Below are positions 11,577 to 23,867 of a DNA stretch of 64,000 nt, piece by piece. The stretch is from Fomes fomentarius (lineage: Eukaryota > Basidiomycota > Agaricomycetes > Polyporales > Polyporaceae). The notes under the pieces were generated by a model. It worked only from the letters and a program-made list of their open reading frames with translations. It was not told the origin of the DNA and did not search any database. The stretch is from contig JABYQN010000003.1 of NCBI GenBank assembly GCA_022606135.1, positions 3,348,001-3,412,000 on the forward strand, given 5' to 3'. How positions within the stretch are numbered: position 1 is the stretch's first letter; each line of letters begins with the position of its first letter. The translations under genes and the position numbers were made by a program.

Positions 11577-12869
11577 GACAATCAAGAGACAGTGTTGTGT
11601 GAGAGTCGAGTGCGGTTAAGAATCAAGGAGAGAACTTGCAGTAACGATGTGAGCTTTATACTCTCGACCGTGACGACAGCAACCTGACTTGATCATGCTC
11701 TTGCCGGCAGATGTAGGACCGGTTGGCATAGTGAGAGATACCTAGCACCTTCTCCCTGAAGGCAGAGCAGGAAACGTGTGCGTGGATCTCCGGGTCTGAG
11801 TTGTATACCTGTGACCGGCTGTTTTAGATGTGAGAAGGGTTACGAGGCGACATTGAAGCCAGAAGAAGCTTGATGTGGCGATGATATACAAGACAGTGTC
11901 ACAACACATGGCTGATCAGATAGCACGTCTGCGTTTCATATCGAACTAACTGGTCTTGAAATAGCACCTAGCATAGTGGACATAATACGAAGCGTTAGCC
12001 TGAGGGAGCACTCGATATATATCAAACGAAGCCATCTTGTAAGGCGACAATCATTATAACGGGAGCGACAGAAGCTCGCTGAGCATGCATGGCTGTGTGA
12101 CACATCAGCCCGCTCATCTGATGACTCATATTGTCGTGAAGTTTACTGCTATAGCTGTGATAACGATGCAACGGCACGAATCGTACAGCCGTACGCTGGA
12201 CATGCCGAATATAGCGCGAGAATTCAAGATCAACGTACCTGCTGAGCAATTGCAAGAAGTATCGACCTTAACAGCCACAAATGTCCATCTGAGTGAGAAT
12301 TGGATCGCTCATCGTGCCTGTAACATATGCTGATGCTTCCCCAGCACAGCTTGTAGCTGAAACTCTGATTTAGGGCCGCAGTGTGACCTTGTTCTCGAGT
12401 GAGGAGAATGATTGTCCGACCGGAGTGAAGTCCGAAGTAACCGATGCAAAATACACGGGCGGGTGTCCCTTCGGGGAGCGGAGGGCTCAATTGAGGTGTC
12501 ATTAAGTCGATGGTGACTTACAGCATACGACAAGGTGGGAGTACTACCAAGAAAATGTCAGGTTACGACTGAGTAATGATAGAAGTCGAAGCACGGAACC
12601 GAGGCGACGGGACAGAGGGTGCATGCTAGGTGCGAAACGAGGACGGCAGACGGTGCTCACCGGAGCTCCCCAAGGCGCTATCCTTCAGAGTATACGCTCC
12701 AACTCTCATATTCCGTTGCAGTACCAGAGTCTGTTGGGATAGTCCCAGCTCGGTGTCTCGAGATAATTATCGTCCCATGAGGAAAAGAAGCAGAATTACC
12801 AGGATGGCGGCTATTGATGATACCGACAACAAAGAAGCCTTGAGCTTGATATGATGAGGGGTCGAAGAA
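11577..12869. other. Middle of tandem unit 1, unassigned
   Basis: This stretch lies between the DUF6533 copy and the RPA1-like remnant and is repeated at 16175-17540. Frames are short and disagree between the two copies, which argues against a conserved protein. A hydrophobic stretch on the minus strand (about 12830-12770) sits at the RPA1-like 3' end. No confident gene is seen. Confidence 0.4.
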
Positions 12870-14320
12870 GTGTGCCACGGCCCACAGCCACCGTATCGTG
12901 CACAGTCGGTGTGAGCAAGGAGGTTTGCGATGCACTTCGCCTCTTCGCAGTAACGTACACGTGTCTGGTCCTGTGGTCGAGGCACAGTATCAGACCCGTT
13001 CCCTTGACGAAGAAGTATGCACACCTACGTTGTGAGTAGTGTCCTCACGCGCCCTGCAGGCAGGATTGTATGTGGTTCCGACCACACGCTCGACTACTTA
13101 ATTGAATTGGGTGCCATCGCGATCCTATGGACATCGGTCAGCACATGCTCAGCGGTGAGTCGGGAACGTGAGAAGCTCACCCTGATCTCAAGGAGATCAG
13201 AAGCTCATCGGCAGCCATTCTGAATACGATTTCACCAATGTCGTTGAAACCTTGAAACCAGGCCTGATCAGAGTAGTCCAACACAGCCATTAGCACGATG
13301 AACCTGTAGTATATCCTGTCAGTGGCACAAGCATCTCACGGAGTGGCTGACGACGAACCTGTAATGAGACTACTCGTACGACTGGTCGCATTTCTCGCAT
13401 CTCCAGCTGTCGCCCATCTGGAGAATCTTCCTGCTGCACCCGGCGCCGGGATAAGCGGGGTATGCGATATTGTCGGTCTTGAAGTACATGATCGTCGCCC
13501 GAGCGGAGAAAGTCTCCACCTTGTCAGACAATCCGAGGTCCAGCGCCTTGATCTCATTGAGATCGCGAATTGATCTGGACTGGTATGAGAGCCACGACAT
13601 AAATACAGCTGTAGCACAGGTACATACCACTGTGCTCGTGGCCTTTAGGGTAATAGATAGCAATTCAGCCCTCCTTGACGACACCAATCACGTCTGTGGC
13701 CGGTGTCAGACATAGTGACGGGCATGGAAAAATCCTTACCGTAAGTAGCACCCTTGGGAGTAACTTGCAAGTTCTCGATGGAGACGATGTTGAAGTTGAC
13801 TGCAGGTACATCCGCCAAGTCATGGCACTGCAAATTATGTCATCAAATGACCCGACTTAACTCCTAATCAAGGATACCTTCGATCTCGGTATCGCGCTCG
13901 AGCGTCATCTTGTATTCATGACTGATACTCGAAAACTTCTTCTTGGCCAGACCGACCTTCAAGTTCGTTTTTCTCTCGAGACGATTTTCCCTCTCGAGAC
14001 GATTGTGGAAGTCGTCTATAGCGGCGTTAAAACCGGTGACTATAATCTCGCCGCTGTCATCCATCAGGGTGATATCTCAAGCTTTCCTTCGCCATGCGAG
14101 TCGTTGCGCCATGTTCCGATATCCAACTTGTTCTTAACACGGGCCTTGATCGTCCAGTGATTCTGATAGAGGCTGAGACTCTCATGGGATAGACAGCAGA
14201 AGCACGACCATTGGGGACCGCCCGGGTTTGTTGGCGCGCAGGCTGGGCTGGTGCTGCGGCATGAGCGACGCCCGCCGACGTCGACGGACTCGGACCTGGG
14301 ACGGGTTGATTGGGCTAATC
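12870..14320 (-). pseudogene. RPA1-like (replication protein A large subunit) remnant, copy 1
   Basis: On the minus strand, pieces in the order of RPA1 can be read across changing frames. They are a linker rich in Ala/Pro/Gln, [12 protein letters not shown] (start of DNA-binding domain A), LMDDSGEI-like residues with GLAKKKFSSISHEY, then DVPAVNFNIVSIENL (start of domain B). Domain C follows as FSARATIMYFKTDNIAYPAYP with the zinc-ribbon half GDSWRCEKCDQSYE, then YYRFIVLMAVLDYSDQAWF and FNDIGEIVFRMAADELL near 13330-13190. The C-terminal EEAKCIANLL lies near 12940. RPA1 binds single-stranded DNA in replication and repair. Several frameshifts and the absence of the N-terminal OB fold make it a pseudogene or captured fragment. 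The start and end are approximate. Confidence 0.75.
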
Positions 14321-14536
14321 TAGTACGCTAAATACGCTAAGTACTGCATGTAGACGCCTATTAAGGAATGGCTATCTACATAAGTTGTCAGGCACTGGTA
14401 GGAGTCACCGCCGCCAGCGTATGACCGTTGCTACAAGTCGATGGACAATAGCATAGATACATCATCAAGTAGCCAAAGTAGTAGAATGAGAAAGCTGAGG
14501 CTCCAATATCTCTGAAACACCAAAAGGGATCAACTA

Positions 14537-16174
14537 TCATGCATGACTGTCTGTGTCCCAAGTATGATCATCCTGCACCATGCCATTGTGACGACAATCA
14601 TCTTGCTCTGCATGAGCTGGGATGTTACCAGGCAGAGAAGTACCAAGAGACCCGATAAATCCTTCTATGTTTGAGATCTCAATATCGGACAGTATGTTGA
14701 TGTGTTGGCTGCGTCTGTTGGCTGTTTGCAGATCGATCAGAAACCGGGATATGAGGATTGGAGTGAACCTGTAAGACATCATGAACGTGAGTAGATATGA
14801 TAGACAACATGATGTTTAATATCTACAAGTCTATGAAAACAGAACCCAAACCGCCGACCAGATTTAGCATCCCCATGGAGTCTACTGACTGCATAAAGTT
14901 TAATTGGAGATCCATTTTACAAGTTATGTTGTTACTCACTGAAATTGGCACAAGGATCAAGATGAGACTGCCTGAATGAAGTAGTAGTAGAACACTGTGG
15001 AGTAGGAGTTGTTGTGATCAATCTATATGTAAGAAGATAATCAAAGCATACATGAAACACAAGACACCTAGATTGATGTGTGAGAAACAACTATAAGGTA
15101 CAATGGTGATAACGCACTCACCATTCTTGAAGAGTACTTCTGCCAAAGGACTCTTTGGTCCTCCAAACTTAATAGTTCTGTATGTTGAATGCCATGTGAT
15201 GAAAATGACAAGAATATCTGCAATAACCACAGCAGCTTTTGCAATGATCATCCCTGATTCAAATTAAGAGGTTTTAAGTGAAGCTTCACTGATGTCGGTT
15301 CAGCTGTTTCTTACATCTAGGCAATTCTCAGTATGGTGCTATTTAATGACTGGGACCATAAACTCACAGTTCGTTTGCCTGGACTGTGAGATTAAGTGTA
15401 CCAGAGCATTCAGAAGAGATGGAGTAAACTTTGGATGTAGCCAATCCAACCTGAGAAGGCAATGAAATCAGCATGTATCAGTAGCACAAGCTTTCTGTAA
15501 GCACCAAAGAATACACCAGAGGGCCTGCCGATAAAACAAAGACACTGAGTGCGGCAGTCCAATTTTGTTGACTCAGGACATATGCACGTAGTGCTGACAA
15601 TGCTGCATTGAAGGGTAAGGCAATAGGTTCATCAGAGAATTAGTGTAACCTACCGGCCCATGGTATGCACTGAAGCGCTCCAATAGTTCCCAATAGATAG
15701 AACTGAACTCTGCAGCTACGCTTGATGTGTGAAAAGGAGCAGTCTACGACGGCCGGGGTAGACTAAGCGACTCACCTCTACTTGTGATGTTAATACAGTG
15801 TGCTAGATGTCAAGATGACGTACTCACCTCGGAGCTTGACGAATCTATCCATGGGAGCCATGGTAGCGCACCAGTATTGGATATCAAGACAAGGTAGCGA
15901 TTTGCGATGAACAGGATTGAGGCCGCGTTGAACTTTCCCCTCCAGAATAGGTTGATTTCATGATGGAATGTGATGATATGCTCATAAATGAGCAAAGCTG
16001 ATTGTGCATTTTCGGTCACTGCAGTCCCATTCAGAATTTAGTCACCTACCGACTCCGCCAGTTGACATCAGCCCATAGGTATAGCTGTGAGTAGAATGAA
16101 GGTTAATCCATGATGTGGGGAGATGTAGCAGCACGATCGTACTTCCAACTATCAATCGTAGATTGATCGGCCAT
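14537..16174 (-). CDS. DUF6533-family membrane protein (copy D, tandem unit 2)
   Basis: The ATG at 16174 gives MADQSTIDSWK, spliced to YTYGLMSTGGV and ALLIYEHIITFHHEINLFW, then AASILFIANRYLVLI. The rest follows copy C exon for exon, including AAVVIADILVIFITWHSTY near 15240-15190 and a last exon with TPILISRFLIDL ending at 14537. The start exon has more changes from copy C than the 3' exons. Whether one or both tandem copies are expressed cannot be told from sequence. Confidence 0.75.
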
Positions 16175-17539
16175 GATAATGAAGAGACAGTGTTGTGTGA
16201 GGGTCGAGTGAGGTTACGAAGCAAGGAGAGACATACTTGCAGTAACGATGTGAGCTTTATACTCTCGACCATGACGACAGTGCGCAACCTCACATGATCA
16301 TGCTCTTACCGACAGATGTAGGACCGGTTGGCATAGCGAGAGATACCTAGCACCTTCTCCCAGGAGGCAGAGCAGGGGATGTGTGCGTGGATCTCCGAGG
16401 CTCTGAGTTGTATACCTGTGACCGGCTATTCTAGATGTGAGAAGGGTTACGGGGCGACATTCAAGACAGAAGAAGCTGATGTTGATGTGGCGATGATATA
16501 CAAGACAGTGTCACAACACATGGCTGATCAGATGGCATGTCTGCGTTACATATTGAACTATCTGGTCTTGAAATAGTCACCATCGTAGTGGACATCATAT
16601 GAAGCGTCAGCCTGAGAGAGCAATGATACAAGATTCTGCCTTGAAGTGGGAACACAGATGGACGAGAGTACTTGATATATATAAAATGAAAGCATCTCGT
16701 AAAGGGACAATCATAACGGGAGCGACAGAAGCTCGCTGAGCACGTATGGCTGTGTGACAGATCAGCCGGCTCATCTGATGACGCACATTGACATTGTCGT
16801 GAACTTTATCCTCGCAGCATCCCTGCTATGTGAAAACGATGCAACGGCACGAATCGTACGGCCATACGCTGAACATGGCGGATATAGCGCGAGAATCGCA
16901 AGTATCAATCTGTACAGCCACAAACGTCCATCGGAGTGAGAATTGGATCGCTCATCGTGCTTGTAGCATATGCCGATGCTTCTCCAGCACGGCTTGTAGC
17001 TGAAACTCTGATTGAGGCGGCAGTGTGACCTTGTTCTCGAGTGAGGAGAATGATTGTCTGACCCGAATGAAGATCCGGAGTGAACCATGCGAATCACGAC
17101 GTAACGTAATACACGGCGGGTGTCCCTTAGGGAAGCGGAGGGCTCAATTGACGTGTCATGAAGTCGATGGTGACTTAGAGCATACGACGAGGCTGGAGAA
17201 CTACCAAGAAAATGTTAGGTCACGACTGAGTAAAGATAGGAGTCGAAGCACATCATCGAGGCAGCGGGACATTGCAACGGCCAGAAGGTGCATACCAGGT
17301 GCGAAACGAGGACGGCAGGCGGTGCTCACCGGAGCTCCCCAAGGCGCTATCCCTCAGAGTGTATGCAACGCTCCAACTCTCATATTCCGTTGCAGTACCA
17401 GAGTCTGTCCGGATAGTCCCAGCTCGGTGTCTCGAGATAATCATCGTCCCATGAGGAAAAGAAGCAGAATGGCGGCTATTGATGACACCGACAACAAAGA
17501 AGCCTTGAGCTTGATATGATGAGGCGTCGAAGAGGTTTG
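16175..17539. other. Middle of tandem unit 2, unassigned
   Basis: Counterpart of 11577-12869. A 164-residue plus-strand frame (17025-17519) is open here but broken in unit 1, so it is probably not a gene. A short CAGCCCA tandem run lies near 17543-17568. Confidence 0.4.
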
Positions 17540-18560
17540 CCACAGCCCACAGCCCACAGCCCACAGCCACCCTATCGCGCACAGTCGGTGTGAGCAAGGA
17601 GGTTTGCGATGTACTTCGCCTCTTCGCGGTAGTTCAGAGGAAGGGTGTTGCGTAACGTACGCGTGTCTGGTCCTGCGGTCGCACGATGAACCTGTAGTAT
17701 ATCCTGTCAGTGGCACAAGCATCTCACGGGTGGCTTACGACGAACCTGTACTGACGCTTCTCGTACGACTGGTCGCATTTCTCGCATCTCCAGCCGTCGC
17801 CCATCTGGAGAAAACTCCTGCTGCATCCAGCTCTGGGACAAGCGTGGCATGCAATATTGTCGGTCTTGAAGTGCATGATCGTCGCCCGAGCGGAGAAAGT
17901 CAGACATTCCGAGGACCAGCGCCTTGATCTCATTGAGGTTGCGAATTGATCTAGACTAGTATGAGAGCCATGACATGAATACGGCTGTACGGCTGTAGCA
18001 CAGGTATATACCACTGTGCTCGTGGTGGCAATTCAGCCCTCCTTGACGACACCAATCACGTCTGTGGCCGGTGTCAGACGTACGGGCTTGGGAAGATCTT
18101 ACCGCAAGTAGCAATACCTCTTCGATCTCGGTATTGCGCTCGAGATTCCGAGTCATTGTTGACATTCGAGAACTTCTTCTTAGCCAGACCGACTATCGCT
18201 CTCGATATCGAATAGACTTTTCCCTCCTGTAGACGATTGTAGAAGTCGTCTACAACGGCTTTGAAACCGATGGTCCTAATCTCGCAGCTGTCATCCATCA
18301 GAGTAATATTGAAGAGCTTCGTTGCGCCTTGTTCGGATATCCGACTTGTTCGTAACACGGGCCTTGATCGTCCAGTGGTTCTGATAGGGACTGAGACTCT
18401 CGATGGGATGGACAGCAGCAGCACGACCACTGCGGGCCGCCTGGCATTGTTGGCGCGCAGGGTTGCGTCACGGCCAGCCTTGAACAGAGTGGAAACCGGA
18501 TTGCCTCCGAGTCCAGTTCCCTTCGAGCTTCCATCGCTTCGGGGCTGATCTAGGGCACGC
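17540..18560 (-). pseudogene. RPA1-like remnant, copy 2
   Basis: Minus-strand pieces, 5' to 3', are [50 protein letters not shown] and GLAKKKFSNVNND (domain A). Then come FSARATIMHFKTDNIACHAC with GDGWRCEKCDQSYEK (domain C zinc ribbon) and LNYREEAKYIANLLAHTD (C-terminus). Domain B is mostly lost and the second half of domain C is deleted relative to copy 1. Several frame changes are needed, so no intact protein can be made. Domain A is better preserved here than in copy 1, whereas the C half is better in copy 1. Confidence 0.75.
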
Positions 18561-19363
18561 CAAGGGAGGCCGGCGGAGTCGATCTGGCCTGCCAAATGAC
18601 GAAGAGCGTGCCGATCCGAACATGAATATCGCGGAACGCCTTCAGGTCTTGTTGTAGTAGTCGCGCAACGCAGTGCCAATCCTGCGGGCTAGAAGGCATG
18701 TCGAGGAATACTCGGATGTCGTGTGTAGAGCTACTACCAATGGGGAAGACGTGAGACTCCTGGCAGCTATCGGGAGCGAAATCACAGCAGGTGCTCGGCG
18801 GCGGGACCACGTGAAACACAGTAGCGTTCTCACTTGGTCAAGAGTTTGCAGTAGGACGATACGCAGCTTTCCTGAGTCGAACACAACGACAGCTGACAGC
18901 TGAAAGCTGAAACCTTGGGAGGGAGCGAGTCGGTTACAGGTTAGAATGCCATCGCGGGTAGAAGGACAGGGGAAAGACGTATGATCATTATATGATCCGG
19001 CGAGCTGACCGCTGACCTCGAAGCCGTCAAAGTAAGAGACGGCATAAATGATCCATTCGACGGGGAGTTGACGTTGAACCAGGTCACGGTGTGTCAACTC
19101 CATAGATGATGAATATGCAGCGGTATTGGAGCTTCCCCTAGGCCTGAGCAAATAGAGACATTCGCTCGAAGACGAATACCAGTCTGAGGTGGGAGAAAGT
19201 CGAGGGCAGTCGTTCAAATTCTAGTTAGTTCTGGCAAGCGCCGGAAGACAACCGCGTGGGCGCCTCCGACTTTGTCTGCTCGAGTCCGAGTCCTACTTCA
19301 ACTTCCTCATTCTCATCGCCGCTCTTCAGCACCCTCTTCAGCACACTCTACACACAACTGTGG
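18561..19363. other. Unassigned stretch upstream of Hsp78
   Basis: Two minus-strand frames (18819-18550, 89 residues; 19217-18642, 191 residues) overlap. The shorter contains SSPQDWHCVARLLQQDLKAF and looks protein-like, but I do not recognise it. The last about 150 bp before 19364 are pyrimidine-rich and serve as the Hsp78 promoter or leader. Confidence 0.35.
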
Positions 19364-22300
19364 ATGTTTTCTCGATTGCTCTCGCCCACCCATCTCACTT
19401 CTGTCTCCAAGCGCATGATCTCCCGACCGTCTCTTGCCCATCTTCCTCGCCGTGCCCCGCTTTCCCGTCTTTCGCCATGCACATGCACTAGATCCAATCA
19501 CCCTCTCCTGCTCTCCCGTTCATATGCGCAGGGCCCCTCGGGCGGTGGAGGCGCGGGCGGCTTCCCGGGCTTCTCAATGATGGGCCAGCAGAGGCAGAAG
19601 GGCGATGCCCTCAAGGAATACGTGAGTCCATCCGTTTTTTTCTCTATTCGCTCTATTTTATCTTGTGTATACTCTTCTTTACCTTTTCCACCTCTATCTC
19701 TTGTACGCGCACACTCCTCGACTTCCCGCGCGCTCGCGCATGAAGATCCGTATAACTGTACCGGGCTAGCTGGCCTCTTCGTATTCGACGGTGTAGAGTC
19801 GAGGAGTCGTGCGGAAAGTTGAGCAATACTATGATTGTGAGGGGGGGGAGGTTACCTAATCGCGCGGTGCACGCACTCTAGAGTGAGTCATACCCTCCTG
19901 CCAACTCCCTCTGTCTGGCATCGCTGCATTTACGTTGTGCTGTTCTGTGATAGTAATCCAGGGCAACTAAGACCTACCGTTCGGGTCTTTGCGGAACACT
20001 GGCCGTGCCGTGAAGGGCAGCAAACTGCGTCCGCAGTGTATCTCTCGCGTGCCTTCACGGATTCTGTCCTGAGACTAGAACGCTGCTACCTCCTAGCAGG
20101 CAAGGTCGCTCGACATGCAGAGCGCGCTTGAGCGTATAGCGCTGTACTCACATTCACGACTCTCAGCTTAACATAGGGGCACCGAACCCATTGTTCCGAC
20201 GCTCAGGGCGTTACAGATCTGTTGGGATGCTGAGCAGAGCGTCGTGAAGCCCGAGTCGGTACAGGGGTGCTTGAGCTCGTACCGAGTACTCGAAGGTGCA
20301 ACGCCGTGTTCATGCACGGTGGCCAGCTCCTGCGTTTTCTATGGGTTGTGTATTCGACGAATTTTGATCATGTGCGGAAGAGAAAGGTCGCACTTCCCTA
20401 TCACTCTTTTTGGGAAGAAGACGGGGGACTGCCCGCCGTGATGGCTGTAGCGTTGGGCTTGTCACCGGACATTGCTGCGACAGCGAGTGTACAACGTTCG
20501 GTGTCGCCGCATCAAAATTTAAACGTGCAGATCGGCCACGCTCTTGCCTTGCCTGAGGTAGGGTCAGACATACAAACGTCACGCGGGGTGTGTATGCGCT
20601 CACTCTTGGGCGCGACGTTGCAGCTTCTCCGCGTACTTCCCTTCGTGACGCAAGGCCTGAGTCACGAAATGGCGGAGTAGAGCTGAATGCGCGTGATGAT
20701 AAGCGCAGCCTGTAAGGACTTGGGCGCGCTGTAGCAGATAGCCAGAAAATCATTATGTCGATGTAACCATTTAGGATCAATCTTTCGCTATTTTCCCAAC
20801 TCCCTCTTTTCTGCGATAGCTCTTTACTAACGCTGCATTCGACGATAGAGCATCGATCTAACGGAACTTGCCAAGAACGGCAAGCTCGACCCCACCATTG
20901 GCCGTGATGAAGGTCAACTATCTCGATTTATCGCCTCCTATCACGCTCGCGAATCTACTAACATTCATTCCTTTGTACAGAGATACGACGGACCATCCAG
21001 AGTAAGTCTTCCGTCAATTGCACTGCCCGAGATCAGGCAATTATCTGACCTTGCCACAGTCTTGTCTCGTCGGACCAAGTCAAACCCAGTCGTACGTCAT
21101 CGTACAAATCTCCCCATCCGGTTTTAACGGAGGTTGGACTTTCATAGCTCATCGGCCCGCCTGGTGTTGGTAAGACTGCTATCCTCGAAGGGCTCGCTCA
21201 ACGGATCATCGCCAAGGAAGTCCCTGAGGTGAGTTTGAGTGCGCCCGCGTACGCATGGGATGCTATGCATAATGCTTATAGTACATGATTATAGTCACTG
21301 CACAACAAGCGCGTCCTGTCGTTAGACCTCGCAGCTATCATGGCTGGTTCGGGTATTCGTGGACAGTTCGAGGAGAAGTTCAAGGCACTGATCAAGGACA
21401 TCGAAGACGAGGTAGGTCCTCTGTGTCGCAGTCCTGACGCCGCGTGCTGATCGGACGTCTGTAGGCTAGGAACGTTATATGCTTTATCGACGAGCTCCGT
21501 GGGTTGCTCCTCTGGTGATTTCGCGTCTGATTATGCTAAAATTTGCGCCTGCATTTTCTTAGATACACTGTTCAACCTCGGCAAGGCGGAAGGCAGCATC
21601 GACGCCGGACAGATGATCAAGCCGGCACTTGCCCGAGGACTCCAGCTCGTCGGGGCAACTACGCCCGACGAATACCGAAAGACGATTGGCAAAGACGCCG
21701 CTCTGGAGCGAAGGTTCCAGCCGGTGCAGATCGACGAGCCGACCGTGGAGGCGACGATCTCGATCTTGAGAGGCCTGAAGCCGCGGTATGAAGTGCATCA
21801 TGGAGTCGGGATCTCTGATAGCGCGCTCGTCACCGGCAAGTCAGGTTTACTGTTCTAATGCATCAAATGTCAACTGACGCATACTCCAACAGCTGCGGTG
21901 TACAGCTCACGATTCATCTCGGACCGATTCTTGCCTGACAAGGCCATTGACCTCGTGGACGAAGCCGCCTCCGCGCTGCGTCTCGCACAAGAGAGCAAGC
22001 CTGACGAACTCGAGGCGCTCGACCGCGAGATCATGACGCTCGAGATCGAGCGCGAGTCGCTCAAGAACGAGACCGATGTCTTCTCCGTCGAACGGCGGCA
22101 GCAGGTCGAGAACACGCTCAAGGCGAAGCGCGAGGAGGCGGAGGAGTTGACCAAAGTGTGGCAGGCGGAGCGGGCGAGGTTGGAGAAGATCAAAGACGTG
22201 AAGGAGAAGCTGGAGGGGGCGAAGCGGGAGCTGGAGATCGCGCAGAGGCAGGGGCAGTACGAGCGCGCGTCGAGGTTGCGGTATGCCACGATTCCGGAGT

Positions 22301-23867
22301 TGGAGAAGCAGTTGCCGAAAGAGCGGGAGGGTGGAGAGAGGGGGGAGGGAGAGGAGGAGGGCCCGTTGAGTATGTTGCATGATCGGGTGACGAGTGCGGA
22401 TATTGCAAGAGTTGTGGCGAAGGCGACGGGGATCCCGGTCCAGAGCTTGTTGAAAGGCGAAAGGGAGAAGTTGGTGCATGTGGGTCTTAGTTTTGAATCT
22501 TGCGGACTGCAGAAGAGCAACGCTCACATCTGTCTGCCCTTGTAGATGGAGGAGACGTTGAAGAAGCGGGTCGTCGGCCAGGACCACGTTGTCGAGGCTG
22601 TGAGCGACGCAGTTCGGATCTCTCGTGCTGGCCTCCAGGCACCGAACCGCCCTGTTGCGTCATTCCTGTTCCTCGGACCTACCGGTGTGGGCAAGGTCAG
22701 TGTTGTCGTGGTCGTCGCAGTTGGTCGCAATGTACTGACCATGATCATGAATCTGTCCGTATCCGCAGACGGAGATGTGCAAGGCCCTAGCGGCGTTCCT
22801 GTTCAACGACGAACAGCGGGGATTGTGCGTATCTGGGGTCTGATCTTCCGCGAGGATGCACTCATGCGGGGACTCGGTTTCATGATAGGATCAATATCAA
22901 TATGTCTGAGTTCCACGACCGGCACACGATCTCGCGCCTCATCGGAGCCGCCCCTGGCTACGTTGGCTTCGAAGAGGGTGGCCAGCTTACGGAGGCTGTG
23001 CGTCGGAAGCCATATGGTATGTCTTCGTGTTGTCCCTGCAGTATCATAGCCAACCGAGTCGCGCATTCAGCTGTAATTCTGCTCGATGAGCTCGAGAAGG
23101 CGCACAAGGACGTCGCGATGATCCTGTTGCAGATCCTCGATGAGGGCAGCATTACCGACTCGCAAGGTGCGTCTCACCTCTCTTCCGTCCGCCCCGTCGA
23201 GTGATACATCTTCTCCGCAGGCCGCAAAGTCGACTTCAAGAACACGATTATCTGTCTCACTAGCAATATCGGCTCCGACATCCTCGCGCACGTCTCGGCG
23301 TCGGACTCTGACGGCGTCGTCACGGCTTCTGCCCGTGACGAAGTACTGGAACGCACAGCCGAGTATTTCCCTCCGGAACTCCTGAACCGCCTCGACTCGA
23401 TGCTCGTGTTCAACAAGCTGTCGCGCGCGTCCATCTTGCAGGTGGTAGACCTCCGCCTCGCTGATGTCGCCGAGCGCTTGCGTCCCAGGCGAATCACGCT
23501 GGATGCGGATGAGGGTGCGAGGGAGTGGCTGGTGAAGGAGGGATACTCGGAGATCTATGGTGCGAGGGCTATTGCGCGGATCGTCAGGACGAAGGTGCTG
23601 TTCCCGCTGGCACAGAAGTTGCTCAAGGGGACGATCAGGTGCGTCGGACCGACCGTGTTTGAGATGATTCGGTGGATGGATATGGATGCTGATGTTTTGA
23701 TGATGGATTGTAGGGACGGCGATACGGTGAAGATTCGTGCGTCGGAGGATGGGAAGACGTTGGAGATTCAGGACAACCATGTGCCGGATCCATCTATCGC
23801 GGCGAGCGCAACGCCCATCGCCACGCTTGAAGATGGAGAGACCGCAGAGTCTTCTGCGTCGTTGTGA
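19364..23867 (+). CDS. HSP78: Mitochondrial Hsp78/ClpB-type AAA+ disaggregase
   Basis: Fifteen exons join in frame to 822 residues, close to yeast Hsp78 (811). The N-terminus [18 protein letters not shown] and the Arg/Ser-rich following residues look like a mitochondrial presequence; there is no Clp N-domain, as expected for Hsp78. AAA-1 has Walker [10 protein letters not shown], Walker B CFIDEL and the arginine-finger region AALERRF. A charged coiled-coil middle domain follows, with an acidic/Gly insert ([11 protein letters not shown]). AAA-2 has [25 protein letters not shown] and the sensor-2 region GARAIARIV. Known role: with mitochondrial Hsp70 it solubilises aggregated matrix proteins. 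Oddities are a 1227-bp first intron and a GC-AG intron at 21836-21892. The Met at 19364 is chosen because it begins the presequence. Confidence 0.95.
19622..20848 (+). other. Unusually long first intron of HSP78
   Basis: It begins GTGAGT directly after KGDALKEY and ends with CTAAC...GATAG before [14 protein letters not shown]. The protein reads across this junction as in other Hsp78 proteins, so the intron is real. At 1227 bp it is about twenty times the other introns in the gene. No recognisable element or conserved reading frame is seen inside. Confidence 0.85.

Larger units (their letters stand above)
9932..14330. repeat. Tandem segmental duplication, unit 1
   Basis: The block contains DUF6533 copy C, a middle segment and the RPA1-like remnant. 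The whole order recurs at 14537-18560 in the same orientation, with long stretches near 90% identical by eye (for example 10017-10120 against 14622-14725). The offset is about 4600 bp at the left and about 4390 bp at the right, because unit 2 has lost DNA. Confidence 0.85.
14537..18560. repeat. Tandem segmental duplication, unit 2
   Basis: This is the second copy of the 9932-14330 block. Relative to unit 1 it lacks about 320 bp corresponding to 12980-13297 (the second half of RPA1 domain C). It keeps 23 bp near 17635-17657 that unit 1 lost. Differences of this kind show the copies have drifted independently since duplication. Confidence 0.85.

Noticed and set aside
17025..17519. 164-residue plus-strand gene in tandem unit 2
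   Set aside because: The same sequence in tandem unit 1 is interrupted, and codon changes between the copies do not spare the frame.
20310..20780. 156-residue minus-strand frame inside HSP78 intron 1
   Set aside because: No motif, Arg/Ser/Pro-rich composition expected of a chance antisense frame in GC-rich DNA, overlapping frames on the other strand.
21907..22587. 226-residue minus-strand frame opposite HSP78 exons 9-10
   Set aside because: Antisense shadow of the coiled-coil region; Leu/Arg-rich because of the complementary codons.
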